Assembly (NCBI GenBank): GCA_029938595.1
Contig: JAOZUP010000115.1
Span: 1-10,212 of the forward strand
Reading direction: 5' to 3'
Origin: Thermoanaerobaculales bacterium
Lineage (GTDB): Bacteria; Acidobacteriota; Thermoanaerobaculia; Thermoanaerobaculales; Sulfomarinibacteraceae
Length of the DNA stretch: 10,212 bases
The notes below the pieces were generated by a model that was not told the DNA's origin, ran no database searches, and saw nothing but the letters and a program-made list of their open reading frames with translations. Positions within the stretch are counted from its first letter, which is position 1. The number at the start of each line of letters is the position of its first letter. Below are positions 1 through 7,127 of the stretch, in pieces. Position numbers and translations under genes: made by a program.

Positions 1-2
1 AG

Positions 3-1127
3 GGTTTCCTCGGCATGCCGGTGGACGACGTCCAGGCCACGATCAAGGAGACGGTTGCCGGCCACCTGCGCGGCATCGTCGGCACCCTGACGGTCGAGGA
101 GCTGTATCGCGAGCAGAAGAGCTTCCAGGACAAGGTCCGCGACGAGGCGCACTCGGATCTCGAGGGCATGGGTTTCGAGTTCCGCTCCTTCGTCTTCCAG
201 GCGATCCAGGATGACGAGGGCTATCTCAACGCCCTCGGCCAGCCCAAGATCCAGGAGGCGCTCAAGAACGCTCGCATCGCGACAGCCGTCACCGACCGCG
301 ACGCCGCCATCGAGGAGGAGCAGGCGCGGCAGAAAAAAGAGCAGAAGAGGATCGGCGTCGACACCGAGATCGCGGATGCCGACAAGGCGCTCAGTCTCAA
401 GGTGGCCGCGATCAAAAAAGAGGTCGACGTCGCCGACGCGTTGGCGGTCAAGGCCGGTGAGATGGAGCTCAAGGTGCAAAACATCCGCATCGCCGACCAG
501 GAGGTGGAACGCCAGAAGCTCGAGCTCAACGCGCAGATCCGCGAGCAGGCGGACGCCAAGAAGTACGAGGCCGAGCGGCTCGCCGATGCCAAGAAATACA
601 CCGTCGAGCAGGAGGCTGCGGCTGAGAGGATGCGGCGCGAGCAGGCGGCAAAAGCCCTCCAGGCCGAGGGCATCGCCAAGGCGGAGGCCGAGTCGGTGCA
701 GCGGCGGCAGATCGGCCTCGCCGAGGCCGATGCCATCCTGGCCAAGGGCGAGGCCGAGGCCGAAGCGCGGCGCAAGCTGGCCGAAGCCCTCAAGCTCTAC
801 AACGAGGCCGGTCTTTCTATCGAGGCCCTCAAGGTGCTGCCCGAGATCGCGGCCGCGGTCTCCGAGCCGCTGGCGCGGGCCGGCGAGACTACAATCATCT
901 CGACCGGCGGCGGCCAGGGCGACGGCACCGGCGCCGCCCGCCTCACCGACGACGTCATCCAGGTCCTGAGCCAGCTCGGCCCGGTCATGAAGCAGCTCTC
1001 GGGGGTCGATCTCGAAAACCTCCTGCAGAACATCTCGCGCCTGCCGGGTGCGGTGGCTGACAACATCGAGAGCGGCAAGCAAAATGCGAAGGGAAAGGAC
1101 ACGGGCAAGGTCTTTGGAGACGAGTAG
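3..1127 (+). CDS. Flotillin-like SPFH/band-7 protein, C-terminal part (5' end outside window)
   Basis: The reading frame is already open at the left edge (codons from base 3 read G-F-L-G before the Met at 15), so the first Met is internal and the N-terminal membrane anchor and start of the SPFH domain are missing. What is visible fits flotillins: the end of the SPFH domain (G-H-L-R-G-I-V-G-T-L-T-V-E-E-L-Y), then a long Ala/Glu/Lys-rich coiled coil (about residues 85-265 counted from base 15) rich in E-A-E-A and A-D-A-K-K-Y repeats. A typical flotillin tail follows: K-L-Y-N-E-A, L-P-E-I-A-A-A-V-S-E-P-L, I-I-S-T-G-G-G, then L-T-D-D-V. Flotillins scaffold membrane microdomains as large oligomers on the cytoplasmic face. 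The stop TAG is directly followed by the ATG of the next gene, so the two are almost certainly co-translated. Family assignment is firm; the specific role is not visible. Confidence 0.93.
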   Translation, partial: GFLGMPVDDVQATIKETVAGHLRGIVGTLTVEELYREQKSFQDKVRDEAHSDLEGMGFEFRSFVFQAIQDDEGYLNALGQPKIQEALKNARIATAVTDRDAAIEEEQARQKKEQKRIGVDTEIADADKALSLKVAAIKKEVDVADALAVKAGEMELKVQNIRIADQEVERQKLELNAQIREQADAKKYEAERLADAKKYTVEQEAAAERMRREQAAKALQAEGIAKAEAESVQRRQIGLAEADAILAKGEAEAEARRKLAEALKLYNEAGLSIEALKVLPEIAAAVSEPLARAGETTIISTGGGQGDGTGAARLTDDVIQVLSQLGPVMKQLSGVDLENLLQNISRLPGAVADNIESGKQNAKGKDTGKVFGDE

Positions 1128-2201
1128 ATGAGCACCTCGCGCAAGCTCAATACGCTGCTCTTCGAGCTGCAGACCGCCCGGTCGCCGCTCCAGCAGGCCA
1201 GGATCCTGGTGCGCGGGTGGCGAACCCTCCGTGAGCTCAGCCCAACCGACCGCCGGCTGCTCGCCAACCACGCCGGATTCGACGGCGCCGAGGAGATCCT
1301 CGAGGGTCTGGCGAAGCGGCGCGGAGGACTCGCGCCGGCGATGCTGCTGCGGGTCCTCGCCAACGCCCGTTCCACCGACGGTGCGGCGGTGGGCGAGCTG
1401 CTCTCCGCTGCGCGGGATCCTCTGCAGCGCGACGAAGCCATCACGCGAGGCATCGACCTGGCGGCCGAGCTGCTCGCCGATCCCGAAGATGTCGGAGAGG
1501 ACGACCACCAAGAGGTCGCCGAGGCGTTGGTGGAGGTACCGGAGGTTGAACCCACCATCGAAGAGCGCCCCGAGGAAGTGCTGGCGGCTCTCAGCGCCCT
1601 CGAAGAAGATGAAGACGAGGACGGTGAGGAACCCGAGGCCGAGCCCGATCCGCCTCCGCCGGAGCCCGAACCGGATTCGCCCGCCGAACCGGAGCCAGAG
1701 CCTTCACCTGTCGTCCCTCCGATTGTCGACTGGAGCCGATGGCAGACCACGTCCCGAACTCACCGGTCGGCGCCAACACTCCACGCGGAGGCGCCTCAGC
1801 CAGCCGATGATTCGGGATCGCGGCAATCCGACGCGCAGATCGTGCTGGGTTCCCCCGATGCGGAACCGTCGGTCCTTTCCCGGCTCCTAATGCTGCGCCG
1901 GGAGTTGCCTGGCTTCGTCGGGTCGAGCGTCGAAACCCTGCGCGAGCTCGTCGAAGGGTTTGAGGACGGCTGGGCGCGAAGGCGCGCCCTCGCGGCGTTC
2001 CTCGAAGCAGGAATTCCGGAGAGTCGAGACGATGCCCTCGATCTCGTCGCTACCCTGAAACGCGAACTCGACAGGCGATGGTGCCTCGGGATTTTGGCGC
2101 GTCGCGGCGACCTGAGCGGTGCCACGCTCGACCGTGCACTGGGGTTCGTCTCCTCACCCTCAGCACGGCGGCGCATCGAAGCGGCCGCTGAGCAAGGCTG
2201 A
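1128..2201 (+). CDS. Unrecognised 357-aa protein with acidic/proline linker, coupled to flotillin
   Basis: The ATG follows the flotillin stop with no gap, and a GGAG sits about 11 bases upstream inside the flotillin gene, so translation is probably coupled. I do not recognise a family. Three parts are visible: a Leu/Arg/Ala-rich, probably helical N-terminal region (residues 1-118); a strongly acidic then Pro/Glu-rich low-complexity linker (about 119-200, with E-D-E-D-E-D-G-E-E and P-D-P-P-P-P-E-P-E-P); and a second helical region (about 248-357) with W-A-R-R-R-A-L-A-A-F-L and R-R-W-C-L-G-I-L-A-R-R-G. There is no signal peptide or membrane segment, so a cytoplasmic protein is expected. The position suggests a partner of the flotillin, for example an adaptor with two helical ends held apart by a flexible spacer; that is inference. 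Base composition matches the flotillin gene. The linker is acidic on this strand only, and its G/C skew creates long spurious open frames on the other strand. Confidence 0.85.
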   Translation: MSTSRKLNTLLFELQTARSPLQQARILVRGWRTLRELSPTDRRLLANHAGFDGAEEILEGLAKRRGGLAPAMLLRVLANARSTDGAAVGELLSAARDPLQRDEAITRGIDLAAELLADPEDVGEDDHQEVAEALVEVPEVEPTIEERPEEVLAALSALEEDEDEDGEEPEAEPDPPPPEPEPDSPAEPEPEPSPVVPPIVDWSRWQTTSRTHRSAPTLHAEAPQPADDSGSRQSDAQIVLGSPDAEPSVLSRLLMLRRELPGFVGSSVETLRELVEGFEDGWARRRALAAFLEAGIPESRDDALDLVATLKRELDRRWCLGILARRGDLSGATLDRALGFVSSPSARRRIEAAAEQG

Positions 2202-2203
2202 CC

Positions 2204-2280
2204 GAGCGCCGAAGGCGCGATAGATACATAGCCTGGGGCTCACGCCCCAGGCTATGAATCTGTCGCCGCTTCGCGGCTGA
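2204..2280. repeat. REPIN-like triple-hairpin palindrome between convergent genes
   Basis: Three adjacent hairpins form one large imperfect palindrome. The left arm hairpin is GCGCC-GAA-GGCGC (2206-2218). The central stem is a perfect 13 bp with a TCAC loop (2227-2256, CATAGCCTGGGGC paired to GCCCCAGGCTATG), extended by AGAT/ATCT beyond one A-A mismatch. The right arm hairpin is GCCGC-TTC-GCGGC (2265-2277). The right arm, reverse-complemented, matches the left arm at about 20 of 28 positions, and the arm hairpins differ by paired changes that keep the stems. This is the layout of two inverted REP units (a REPIN). It lies between the converging 357-aa gene (stop at 2201) and recD2 (stop at 2323) and could also end transcription from either side, though neither side carries a T-run. 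Confidence 0.6.
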
Positions 2281-2290
2281 TTCGAACCAT

Positions 2291-2318
2291 CATGACGAAA
2301 CACGGGAGTTTCGTTATG
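2291..2318 (-). terminator. Hairpin just downstream of recD2, candidate terminator
   Basis: CATGACGAAAC pairs with GTTTCGTTATG (11 bp with one G-T wobble) around a 6-base loop. It begins five bases beyond the recD2 stop codon on the minus strand. Its position and strength suggest transcription termination or 3'-end protection of the recD2 message. No clear U-tract follows on the minus strand, so intrinsic termination is uncertain. Confidence 0.4.
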
Positions 2319-2322
2319 TGGT

Positions 2323-4548
2323 TCACGCCATGCTTCGTGCCACCTCGCGCAGTCTTTCCGCGAGCAGGGTGTGGCGCGTGCGCACCGTGGCGTTGTTGAC
2401 TGCCCGGCCGAGGGCTCTTTTGGAGCCGACGATCACCACCAGGCGGCGGCCGCGGGTGATCGCTGTGTAGAGCAGGTTGCGCTGCAGCATGATGTGGTGC
2501 TGGTGGTGGAGAACGATGACCACCGCCGGGTACTCGCTGCCCTGGCTTTTGTGAATGGTGCAGGCGTAGGCGGGAACAATGTCTTCGAGATTATCCGGCG
2601 GGATCACCACCAATCGGTCGTCAAAGCGAACCGCCAGCTCGCGCTCTTTGAAATCGATGCCCTGCACTTGTCCGAGATCGCCGTTGAAAACATCGAGCTC
2701 GTAGTTGTTGCGGACCTGCATGACCTTGTCGCCGACCCGAAAACGCCGCCAACCGACCGCAAGCTCGCGACCCCCGGGGTTGAGCTGGGCCTGGAGTCGT
2801 TCGTTCAGACGTGTTACGCCAAGTACACCCCGGTGCATGGGAGACAGCACCTGGATGTCCGCCACCGGGTCGAGACCGAAGCGTTCGGGGATGCGCCGCG
2901 CCGCGAAGTCGATGGCGAGCTCGGCCGCTTCCTCGGCGTCGTCCCTGGCAACGAAGAAAAAGTCGCTCTCGTCCGGATTGGAGTCGGTGAGGGGCATTTC
3001 TCCGGAGTTGACGCGGTGGGCGTTGTCGATGATGTGGCTCCGTTCGGCCTGGCGGAAAACCCGGTCGAGCCGAATCACTGGAAGGGTGCCGGACGTGATG
3101 AGGTCAGCGAGGACGTTGCCGGGACCAACTGAGGGCAGCTGGTCCGCATCGCCGACGAAGACGATCCGGCAGTTTGGTGGAACCGCCTCGAGCAGCGCCG
3201 CCGCCAGCTCGATATCGAGCATCGAAATCTCGTCGATCACCAGGCAGTCCGCCTCGATGGGGTTTTCGCGGTTTCGGCTGAAGGCGCGGGTCATGGGGGT
3301 GAACTCGAGCAGGCGGTGTATGGTCCGCGCCTGAAGACCAGTGGCCTCGGTGAGGCGTTTAGCGGCCCGGCCGGTAGGGGCTGCGAGCACGACCTGGAGA
3401 TCTTTCCTGCCGAGGATCTGGACAACGCCTCGGATGAGGGTGGTCTTGCCGGTTCCGGGGCCGCCGGTGATCACCACGGCCTTCTCGTTCAAGGCTGCGG
3501 CCAATGCCTCGAGCTGGCGGGGCGCGAGACGGATATTGGTCTGTCCCTGGTACCAGGCGACGGCGGTGCTGATGATGATGGGTTTTCCTCGAGAGGGTGT
3601 GCCGACCAATTCGGTCAGATCGAGGGCGACTGTGGCCTCGGCCCGCTCGAGACGGGGGATGTAGATGGCGGGCGGCTCGTCTGTCCGTGGATGCACGATA
3701 ACCAGCTGTCGTGCCACCAGACCGGCCAGGGCCGACGGGAGACTCTCCGGATCCGCCTCGAGAAGGGTGGCCGCGGCGCTCAGTAGTTGGTCCTCCGGGA
3801 GGAAAACGTGCCCCTGAACGGATGCCTCGTTGAGGGTGTGCAGGACCCCGGCCTCGAGGCGTTCGGGAGCGTCGGCCGGAACCCCGAGCTGACGCGCGAT
3901 GCGGTCGGCAGTCAGAAAACCGACGCCAAAGACCTCCTCGGCCAGCCGGTAGGGATTCGAACGGACGACATCAACGGCCCCCGGTCCATAGCGGCGGAAT
4001 GCCTTGACGGCGACCCCGGGGGCGACCCCGTGGCCGGTGAGAAAGATCATGATCTGCTGGATGCCGCGATGCTGATCCCAGGATTCGCGAATACGGTCTA
4101 AGGTCGCCTGCCCGATGCCACGGATCTCGAGCAGACGGTCGGGGTCGTTTTCGATGATCTCGAGGGTCTCGAGTCCAAAGGCGTCAACAACCTGCGCGGC
4201 TCGCTTTTCTCCGAGACCCCGGACCTTCCCCGACCCCAAAAAGCGCCGAATGCCGTCCAGAGTCGACGGCGCAACCTGGACATAGGACTCAACCTCAAAC
4301 TGCTCGCCATACTTGGCGTGGTTGATCCAGCGCCCGCTCAATCGGAGCTCGTCCCCCGGACGTACTCCGAGCAACGGACCGATCGCGGTCAATGTCGGTG
4401 CGTCGTCGGGTTCCAAACGAAGCACGCACCAGCCATTCTCATCGTTGGTGAAGAGAATGCGGGCAACCCTGCCTACAACGACGTCACGGTCTCCGGTTTG
4501 GTGCTTTGGCATCAAGGGGATTGTACGGCAGATCGCCGTTTCCATCAC
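2323..4548 (-). CDS. recD2: RecD2-type ATP-dependent DNA helicase (RecD-like, SF1B)
   Basis: This is a 5'-3' superfamily 1B helicase of the RecD2 type, acting in DNA repair without RecBC. The order of parts is right for a full-length member (741 aa; family members are roughly 700-750). An OB-like N-terminal domain spans about residues 23-95. Helix-hairpin-helix repeats follow at about 105-125 (G-L-G-E-K-R-A) and 139-156 (I-R-G-I-G-Q-A-T). The helicase core has Walker A G-G-P-G-T-G-K-T-T (362-370), Walker B L-V-I-D-E (436-440), motif III G-D-A-D-Q-L-P-S-V-G-P-G (466-477), T-I-H-K-S-Q-G-S-E (664-672) and the final Y-T-A-I-T-R-G (694-700). The long frame begins with GTG at 4548, and the next codon is an ATG (4545); an ATG at 4512 (residue 13) is a further candidate. 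None has a well-spaced Shine-Dalgarno, though GAGG lies close to the first two. It starts 27 bases after the YaiI-like gene, so both may share a transcript. Confidence 0.95.
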   Translation of the reverse strand: MMETAICRTIPLMPKHQTGDRDVVVGRVARILFTNDENGWCVLRLEPDDAPTLTAIGPLLGVRPGDELRLSGRWINHAKYGEQFEVESYVQVAPSTLDGIRRFLGSGKVRGLGEKRAAQVVDAFGLETLEIIENDPDRLLEIRGIGQATLDRIRESWDQHRGIQQIMIFLTGHGVAPGVAVKAFRRYGPGAVDVVRSNPYRLAEEVFGVGFLTADRIARQLGVPADAPERLEAGVLHTLNEASVQGHVFLPEDQLLSAAATLLEADPESLPSALAGLVARQLVIVHPRTDEPPAIYIPRLERAEATVALDLTELVGTPSRGKPIIISTAVAWYQGQTNIRLAPRQLEALAAALNEKAVVITGGPGTGKTTLIRGVVQILGRKDLQVVLAAPTGRAAKRLTEATGLQARTIHRLLEFTPMTRAFSRNRENPIEADCLVIDEISMLDIELAAALLEAVPPNCRIVFVGDADQLPSVGPGNVLADLITSGTLPVIRLDRVFRQAERSHIIDNAHRVNSGEMPLTDSNPDESDFFFVARDDAEEAAELAIDFAARRIPERFGLDPVADIQVLSPMHRGVLGVTRLNERLQAQLNPGGRELAVGWRRFRVGDKVMQVRNNYELDVFNGDLGQVQGIDFKERELAVRFDDRLVVIPPDNLEDIVPAYACTIHKSQGSEYPAVVIVLHHQHHIMLQRNLLYTAITRGRRLVVIVGSKRALGRAVNNATVRTRHTLLAERLREVARSMA

Positions 4549-4575
4549 CTCGTGATGCTTGAATGGGGTGCTTTT

Positions 4576-5037
4576 TCAGCCCTGCGGGTGCTCTCGACGG
4601 ATTGACTGAATCACTTCGTCCAGCTTCTGAAGGAAACGTGATCGGTCACGCTTCTCCAGCGGCGGCGGCCCACCGGTTATCTCACCCGCGCCACGAAGTT
4701 CTGACAACAGGTCGCGAGTCGCGACTGCCTCACCGATGTTGTTATCCGTGAACGGCTTTCCGGTTGAACCGATCACGCGTGCGCCTTCCTTCAGGCAGCG
4801 GCTCGCAAGCGGAATGTCAGCCGTGATCACGATGTCCTGAGGTTTCACGTGTTCGACAATCCAGTCATCGGCCGCATCGAATCCGTCCCCTACAACTTCG
4901 AGTGAGATCCATCGTTCATTCGGAACTCGCATCCACGAGTTGGCCACCAAAGTGACGTCAAGGTGGTATCGGCCTGCAACGCGGTACACCTCCTGTTTGA
5001 CGGGGCACGCATCAGCATCGACAAATATATGCAGCAA
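4576..5037 (-). CDS. yaiI: YaiI/YqxD family protein (UPF0178, DUF188)
   Basis: The 153-residue product matches the YaiI/YqxD family in length (E. coli YaiI is about 152 aa) and in its hallmark N-terminal motif V-D-A-D-A-C-P (residues 6-12). Other conserved blocks are also present: D-I-V-I-T-A-D-I-P-L-A (about 88-98), G-S-T-G-K-P-F-T and the N-N-I-G stretch. The fold is PIN/NYN-like, so a nuclease-type role has been suggested for the family, but the biochemical function is not established. The start is the rare codon TTG at 5037: GAGG sits eight bases upstream, and the family motif begins almost at once, leaving no room for a later start. It lies 27 bases upstream of recD2 in the same direction. 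A strong hairpin precedes it (5062-5100). The symbol is given by family resemblance. Confidence 0.9.
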   Translation of the reverse strand: MLHIFVDADACPVKQEVYRVAGRYHLDVTLVANSWMRVPNERWISLEVVGDGFDAADDWIVEHVKPQDIVITADIPLASRCLKEGARVIGSTGKPFTDNNIGEAVATRDLLSELRGAGEITGGPPPLEKRDRSRFLQKLDEVIQSIRREHPQG

Positions 5038-5061
5038 TTGAAGATCCTCATACCTAAGATG

Positions 5062-5100
5062 AGCGAACCGAACCGCGCGCGGCGCGGGCTCGGATTCGCT
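5062..5100. other. Strong GC-rich hairpin in the GFA-YaiI gap
   Basis: AGCGAA pairs with TTCGCT, CCGA with TCGG (one bulged A) and CCGCGC with GCGCGG around a 3-base loop, all within 39 bases. It lies about 25 bases upstream of the YaiI TTG start and about 54 bases downstream of the GFA stop. It could end the upstream transcript or control entry into yaiI-recD2. Neither side has a convincing T-run. It has bulges like an attC stem, but no GTTRRRY/RYYYAAC core boxes flank it, so I do not call it an attC. Confidence 0.35.
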
Positions 5101-5133
5101 GCGCCGAATTTTCGGGCGGACAGGTGGAAACGG

Positions 5134-5156
5134 AACCCGGTGAGAAGTACGGACTA
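5134..5156 (-). repeat. 23-bp block at the GFA 3' end, copy 1 (pairs with 7128-7150)
   Basis: The block AACCCGGTGAGAAG, six further bases and CTA (the TAG stop on the minus strand) recurs at 7128-7150 behind the VOC gene. Fourteen contiguous bases are identical and 20 of 23 overall, at exactly the same distance from the stop codon. Most of the block lies outside both coding sequences, so protein homology cannot explain it. Confidence 0.5.
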
Positions 5157-5549
5157 GTCAAAATGCTCAGCATCCGGTGGAATGGCCGTCCATGCATGCC
5201 GTCTGGCCTCGTAAACTGACACTGTCGGTGCCGGGAAGGAGGGATCGGCGAATGCTCCTACGGGAATGGCGACGAGATCGGGTTCCGGGTCTTGTTGGTA
5301 GAAGACCGTGGAGCCGCAAGCTGGGCAGAAATGGAAGGTGATGCGATCGCCGCTGTCCGCGGTGCGGACGTACTGGGCTGAGGTGCCGCTGATGCTGACC
5401 CTGTCATGTGGGAACCGCGCCTGAGCGCCGAACGTGCTTCCGGTCCGGCGCTGGCAGGCCAGGCAATGGCACATTGAAATCCGGACCGGCTCACCCTCGG
5501 TTGCGGCGTTGAGTTGCCCACAGCTGCATGCCGCACGGCGAGTCGTCAT
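5154..5549 (-). CDS. GFA-family zinc protein (glutathione-dependent formaldehyde-activating-like)
   Basis: The 131-residue product carries the GFA/CENP-V fold signature: C-S-C-G at residues 8-11, C-H-C-L-A-C (Cys 27, 29, 32) followed by Q-R-R-T-G-S, and F-C-P-A-C-G-S (Cys 75 and 78). These seven cysteines are the usual zinc ligands. Family members such as Gfa act on glutathione-hydroxymethyl adducts, but most relatives have unknown substrates, so the name describes the fold only. The start is the ATG at 5549: GGGAG lies a few bases upstream, and it overlaps the stop of the membrane-protein gene as ATGA, a sign of translational coupling. A longer frame starting at 5621 would add 24 non-conserved residues inside the neighbour and is rejected. 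The protein ends near the family's usual length. Its 3' flank shares a 23-bp block with the VOC gene. Confidence 0.9.
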   Translation of the reverse strand: MTTRRAACSCGQLNAATEGEPVRISMCHCLACQRRTGSTFGAQARFPHDRVSISGTSAQYVRTADSGDRITFHFCPACGSTVFYQQDPEPDLVAIPVGAFADPSFPAPTVSVYEARRHAWTAIPPDAEHFD

Positions 5550-6010
5550 AGCTTCTCTCCCTGGGCCTCTCTCAGGAGGATCGACAGTCCCCATGCGCCC
5601 CACGCCGCAATCAGAAGACATACAACCCAGTACGGCCCTTCACTGGAGACGTTCCATCCGGCGGCGTCCCGAGCATCGACGAGTGCCGCAAGCGACACGA
5701 CCGGCCAATACACCGTGATTCCCAGTGCCGCAGCCAGTGCAATTCGGCCCCAGTTGGCGCCGCGCCAGTGGCCAATCAAGCCGGCAAAGAGAATGGGGAT
5801 GTACGTCAAGAGGTCACCCAGCGCAAATCCGTACCAAAACGCGGCCCCGACCTCCGTAATCTTCTCCACCGGCTCCTGTGTGCCCATCGCCACCCCCAGT
5901 TCATAACCGAATGCGGAGATACCCTGGGCATATACCAACCAGATCAGCACAAGCCATCCGGGGCCCTGCAGTGCCCAGAAGGCAAACCCTCGTGGTTTCG
6001 TCGTGCTCAT
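5546..6010 (-). CDS. Small four-helix membrane protein, unknown function
   Basis: The 154-residue product has four hydrophobic segments (about residues 18-41, 57-81, 89-111 and 127-146) with short, mildly charged loops, so it is an integral inner-membrane protein without a signal peptide. I do not recognise the family; Trp and Tyr are frequent near the membrane edges. The start chosen is the ATG at 6010, because GTGAGG lies seven bases upstream and the sequence after it (M-S-T-T-K-P-R) is a plausible cytoplasmic N-terminus. A GTG/ATG pair at 6064/6061 also has a GAGG and would add 18 residues, so it cannot be excluded. Its TGA stop overlaps the ATG of the GFA gene as ATGA, so the two are probably translated together and may act in one process. 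Confidence 0.8.
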   Translation of the reverse strand: MSTTKPRGFAFWALQGPGWLVLIWLVYAQGISAFGYELGVAMGTQEPVEKITEVGAAFWYGFALGDLLTYIPILFAGLIGHWRGANWGRIALAAALGITVYWPVVSLAALVDARDAAGWNVSSEGPYWVVCLLIAAWGAWGLSILLREAQGEKL

Positions 6011-6081
6011 GTCAAGCCTCACCTTTCTCTCTGTACGTCCGAATGCCAAGAGCACCAGCATCACAAGGAGGCCTCGCCACT

Positions 6082-6492
6082 CTAAGGTCTACGTTTCCGC
6101 AGCCGATGCCACCCAATTTCCCAGATTGCACGAAACCTTCGTTCCAGGAATAGCCATTCGAAGAGGGGTGACAAAAAGAAGAGCCACCGAACAGCAATCT
6201 CTTCGAATCCCTCGACTGTGACTCCATCGGTGGTTTCGAAGAACCGTACCTCTCCTCGACCACGCCAGAACCCCCGAAAAACCCACCGGACCACCTTGTT
6301 CTTTTCCTGATCCGTGTTCTTTGCCACAAGAGGAAAAGGGAAGCGTTTCAAGGGGACTGCAAACCAGCCATCACCAAGGTCCTTTGCGCCCCCGGCCAAC
6401 CCGTACAAACGAGTCCAGTCGGCAGGAGTGTGGAAATAGGAGTACACCTCGGCAGCAGCGAGGTTGAAATGCTCGTTGAATCTGATGATCAT
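6082..6492 (-). CDS. SRPBCC-like (START/polyketide-cyclase fold) protein
   Basis: The 136-residue product begins like SRPBCC proteins: a strand (I-I-R-F-N-E-H-F), then the helix motif A-A-E-V-Y-S-Y-F-H-T-P-A-D-W, equivalent to the usual 'A.VW..L.D...W'. Alternating strands follow, rich in aromatic and basic residues (F-P-F-P-L-V-A-K; V-F-R-G-F-W-R-G-R-G-E-V-R; G-V-T-V-E-G-F-E-E-I). It ends in a long helix that normally closes the hydrophobic pocket, with a basic tail K-R-R-P. Length is normal for the superfamily. The ligand is unknown. The start at 6492 has AGGA very close upstream and overlaps the end of a possible 37-aa ORF. It is 71 bases upstream of the membrane-protein gene. The fold call rests on pattern reading only. 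Confidence 0.7.
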   Translation of the reverse strand: MIIRFNEHFNLAAAEVYSYFHTPADWTRLYGLAGGAKDLGDGWFAVPLKRFPFPLVAKNTDQEKNKVVRWVFRGFWRGRGEVRFFETTDGVTVEGFEEIAVRWLFFLSPLFEWLFLERRFRAIWEIGWHRLRKRRP

Positions 6493-6602
6493 GATCCTGG
6501 TGTGCTTCCTTCGAGAAATAGACTACGCGCATCCCTCACATCGATTCGATCGCCAACGAGGGCTATGACGAGAAGAGATGCGTGATCAAAGGAGCAGATC
6601 AC
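6489..6602 (-). CDS. Possible 37-aa ORF coupled between the GNAT and SRPBCC genes
   Basis: The 107-bp gap between two genes is open in one minus-strand frame from a GTG overlapping the GNAT stop (GTGA, 6602-6599) to a TGA overlapping the SRPBCC start (ATGA, 6492-6489). The product would be 37 residues, with a hydrophobic stretch S-L-L-V-I-A-L-V-G (residues 9-17) followed by D-R-I-D-V-R-D-A-R. No Shine-Dalgarno is visible, so it would depend on coupled translation. A stop-free frame of this length is not rare by chance, so this is only a candidate. It could also be the remnant of a longer gene. Confidence 0.2.
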   Translation of the reverse strand: MICSFDHASLLVIALVGDRIDVRDARSLFLEGSTPGS

Positions 6603-7099
6603 GAGTAGAGAACGGTGCCGGGATCATCTTCAGACATTTTGACGATTCTCTCGAATTTCATACCCAACTTCTCGAGGACGCTGATTGAGGCGAGGTTCTC
6701 TTCTGAGGTCAACCCGACGATTTTGTCGATCCCCAGTGTCGAACGGCCGTATTGCACCATCGCTTCAGCAGCCTCGTACGCAAACCCACGTTTCCAATAC
6801 TCCGGCAGAATGGCAAAGCCAACATCCGTTACATCGAGAGACTCCCGGTAAATGAGTCCGCATACACCGATTGGAACTCCGCCCTCCTTCCGCTCAACCA
6901 GAAACTGACCGTAGCCGTGCCTCTTTTGGCGCGTCCAGGGTCCTTCCAGGATGAACTGCCTTGCGTCGTCCAGATTTCTTACCCCTTTGTCACCGATATT
7001 CGACAGGAACGACGGCTCACTTACTAACCTGAAAACGAACTCAGCATCGTCAACCGTCAGCTCGCGAAGCCGCAACCGAGGGGCTTCAACAATCATCAT
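6599..7099 (-). CDS. GNAT N-acetyltransferase, RimJ/RimL type
   Basis: This 166-residue protein would transfer an acetyl group from acetyl-CoA to an amine. It shows the RimJ/RimL-type (Acetyltransf_3) layout: the opening R-L-R-L-R-E-L-T-V-D-D-A-E (residues 8-20), the strand V-G-F-A-I-L-P-E-Y-W (about 93-102), the acetyl-CoA loop K-R-G-F-A-Y-E-A (about 103-110) and the C-terminal N-L-A-S-I-S-V-L-E-K-L-G-M-K-F (about 135-149). Substrate cannot be told: such proteins acetylate protein N-termini, antibiotics or small amines. Start ATG at 7099 (a second ATG follows at 7096); the ribosome site is weak. It is 48 bases downstream of the VOC gene. Base composition looks less GC-rich than recD2. Genes of this type are common integron cassette cargo, but no attC follows this one. 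Confidence 0.9.
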   Translation of the reverse strand: MMIVEAPRLRLRELTVDDAEFVFRLVSEPSFLSNIGDKGVRNLDDARQFILEGPWTRQKRHGYGQFLVERKEGGVPIGVCGLIYRESLDVTDVGFAILPEYWKRGFAYEAAEAMVQYGRSTLGIDKIVGLTSEENLASISVLEKLGMKFERIVKMSEDDPGTVLYS

Positions 7100-7127
7100 G
7101 TCCGACCATTCGCCGTCCTCGTCACGA

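Noticed and set aside
797..1750. 317-aa minus-strand frame opposite the flotillin and its partner
   Set aside because: It is Ser/Gly low-complexity, complementary to the acidic linker and coiled coil; the + strand genes have clear homology or coupling, so this is a shadow of skewed codon use.
2371..3132. 253-aa + strand frame inside recD2
   Set aside because: It lies entirely opposite the conserved helicase domain, including the C-terminal motifs, and resembles no protein.
5062..5100. Sixth intact attC in the GFA-YaiI gap
   Set aside because: The stem has bulges, but neither side has a GTTRRRY or RYYYAAC box; CTTAGGT nearby is not a match.
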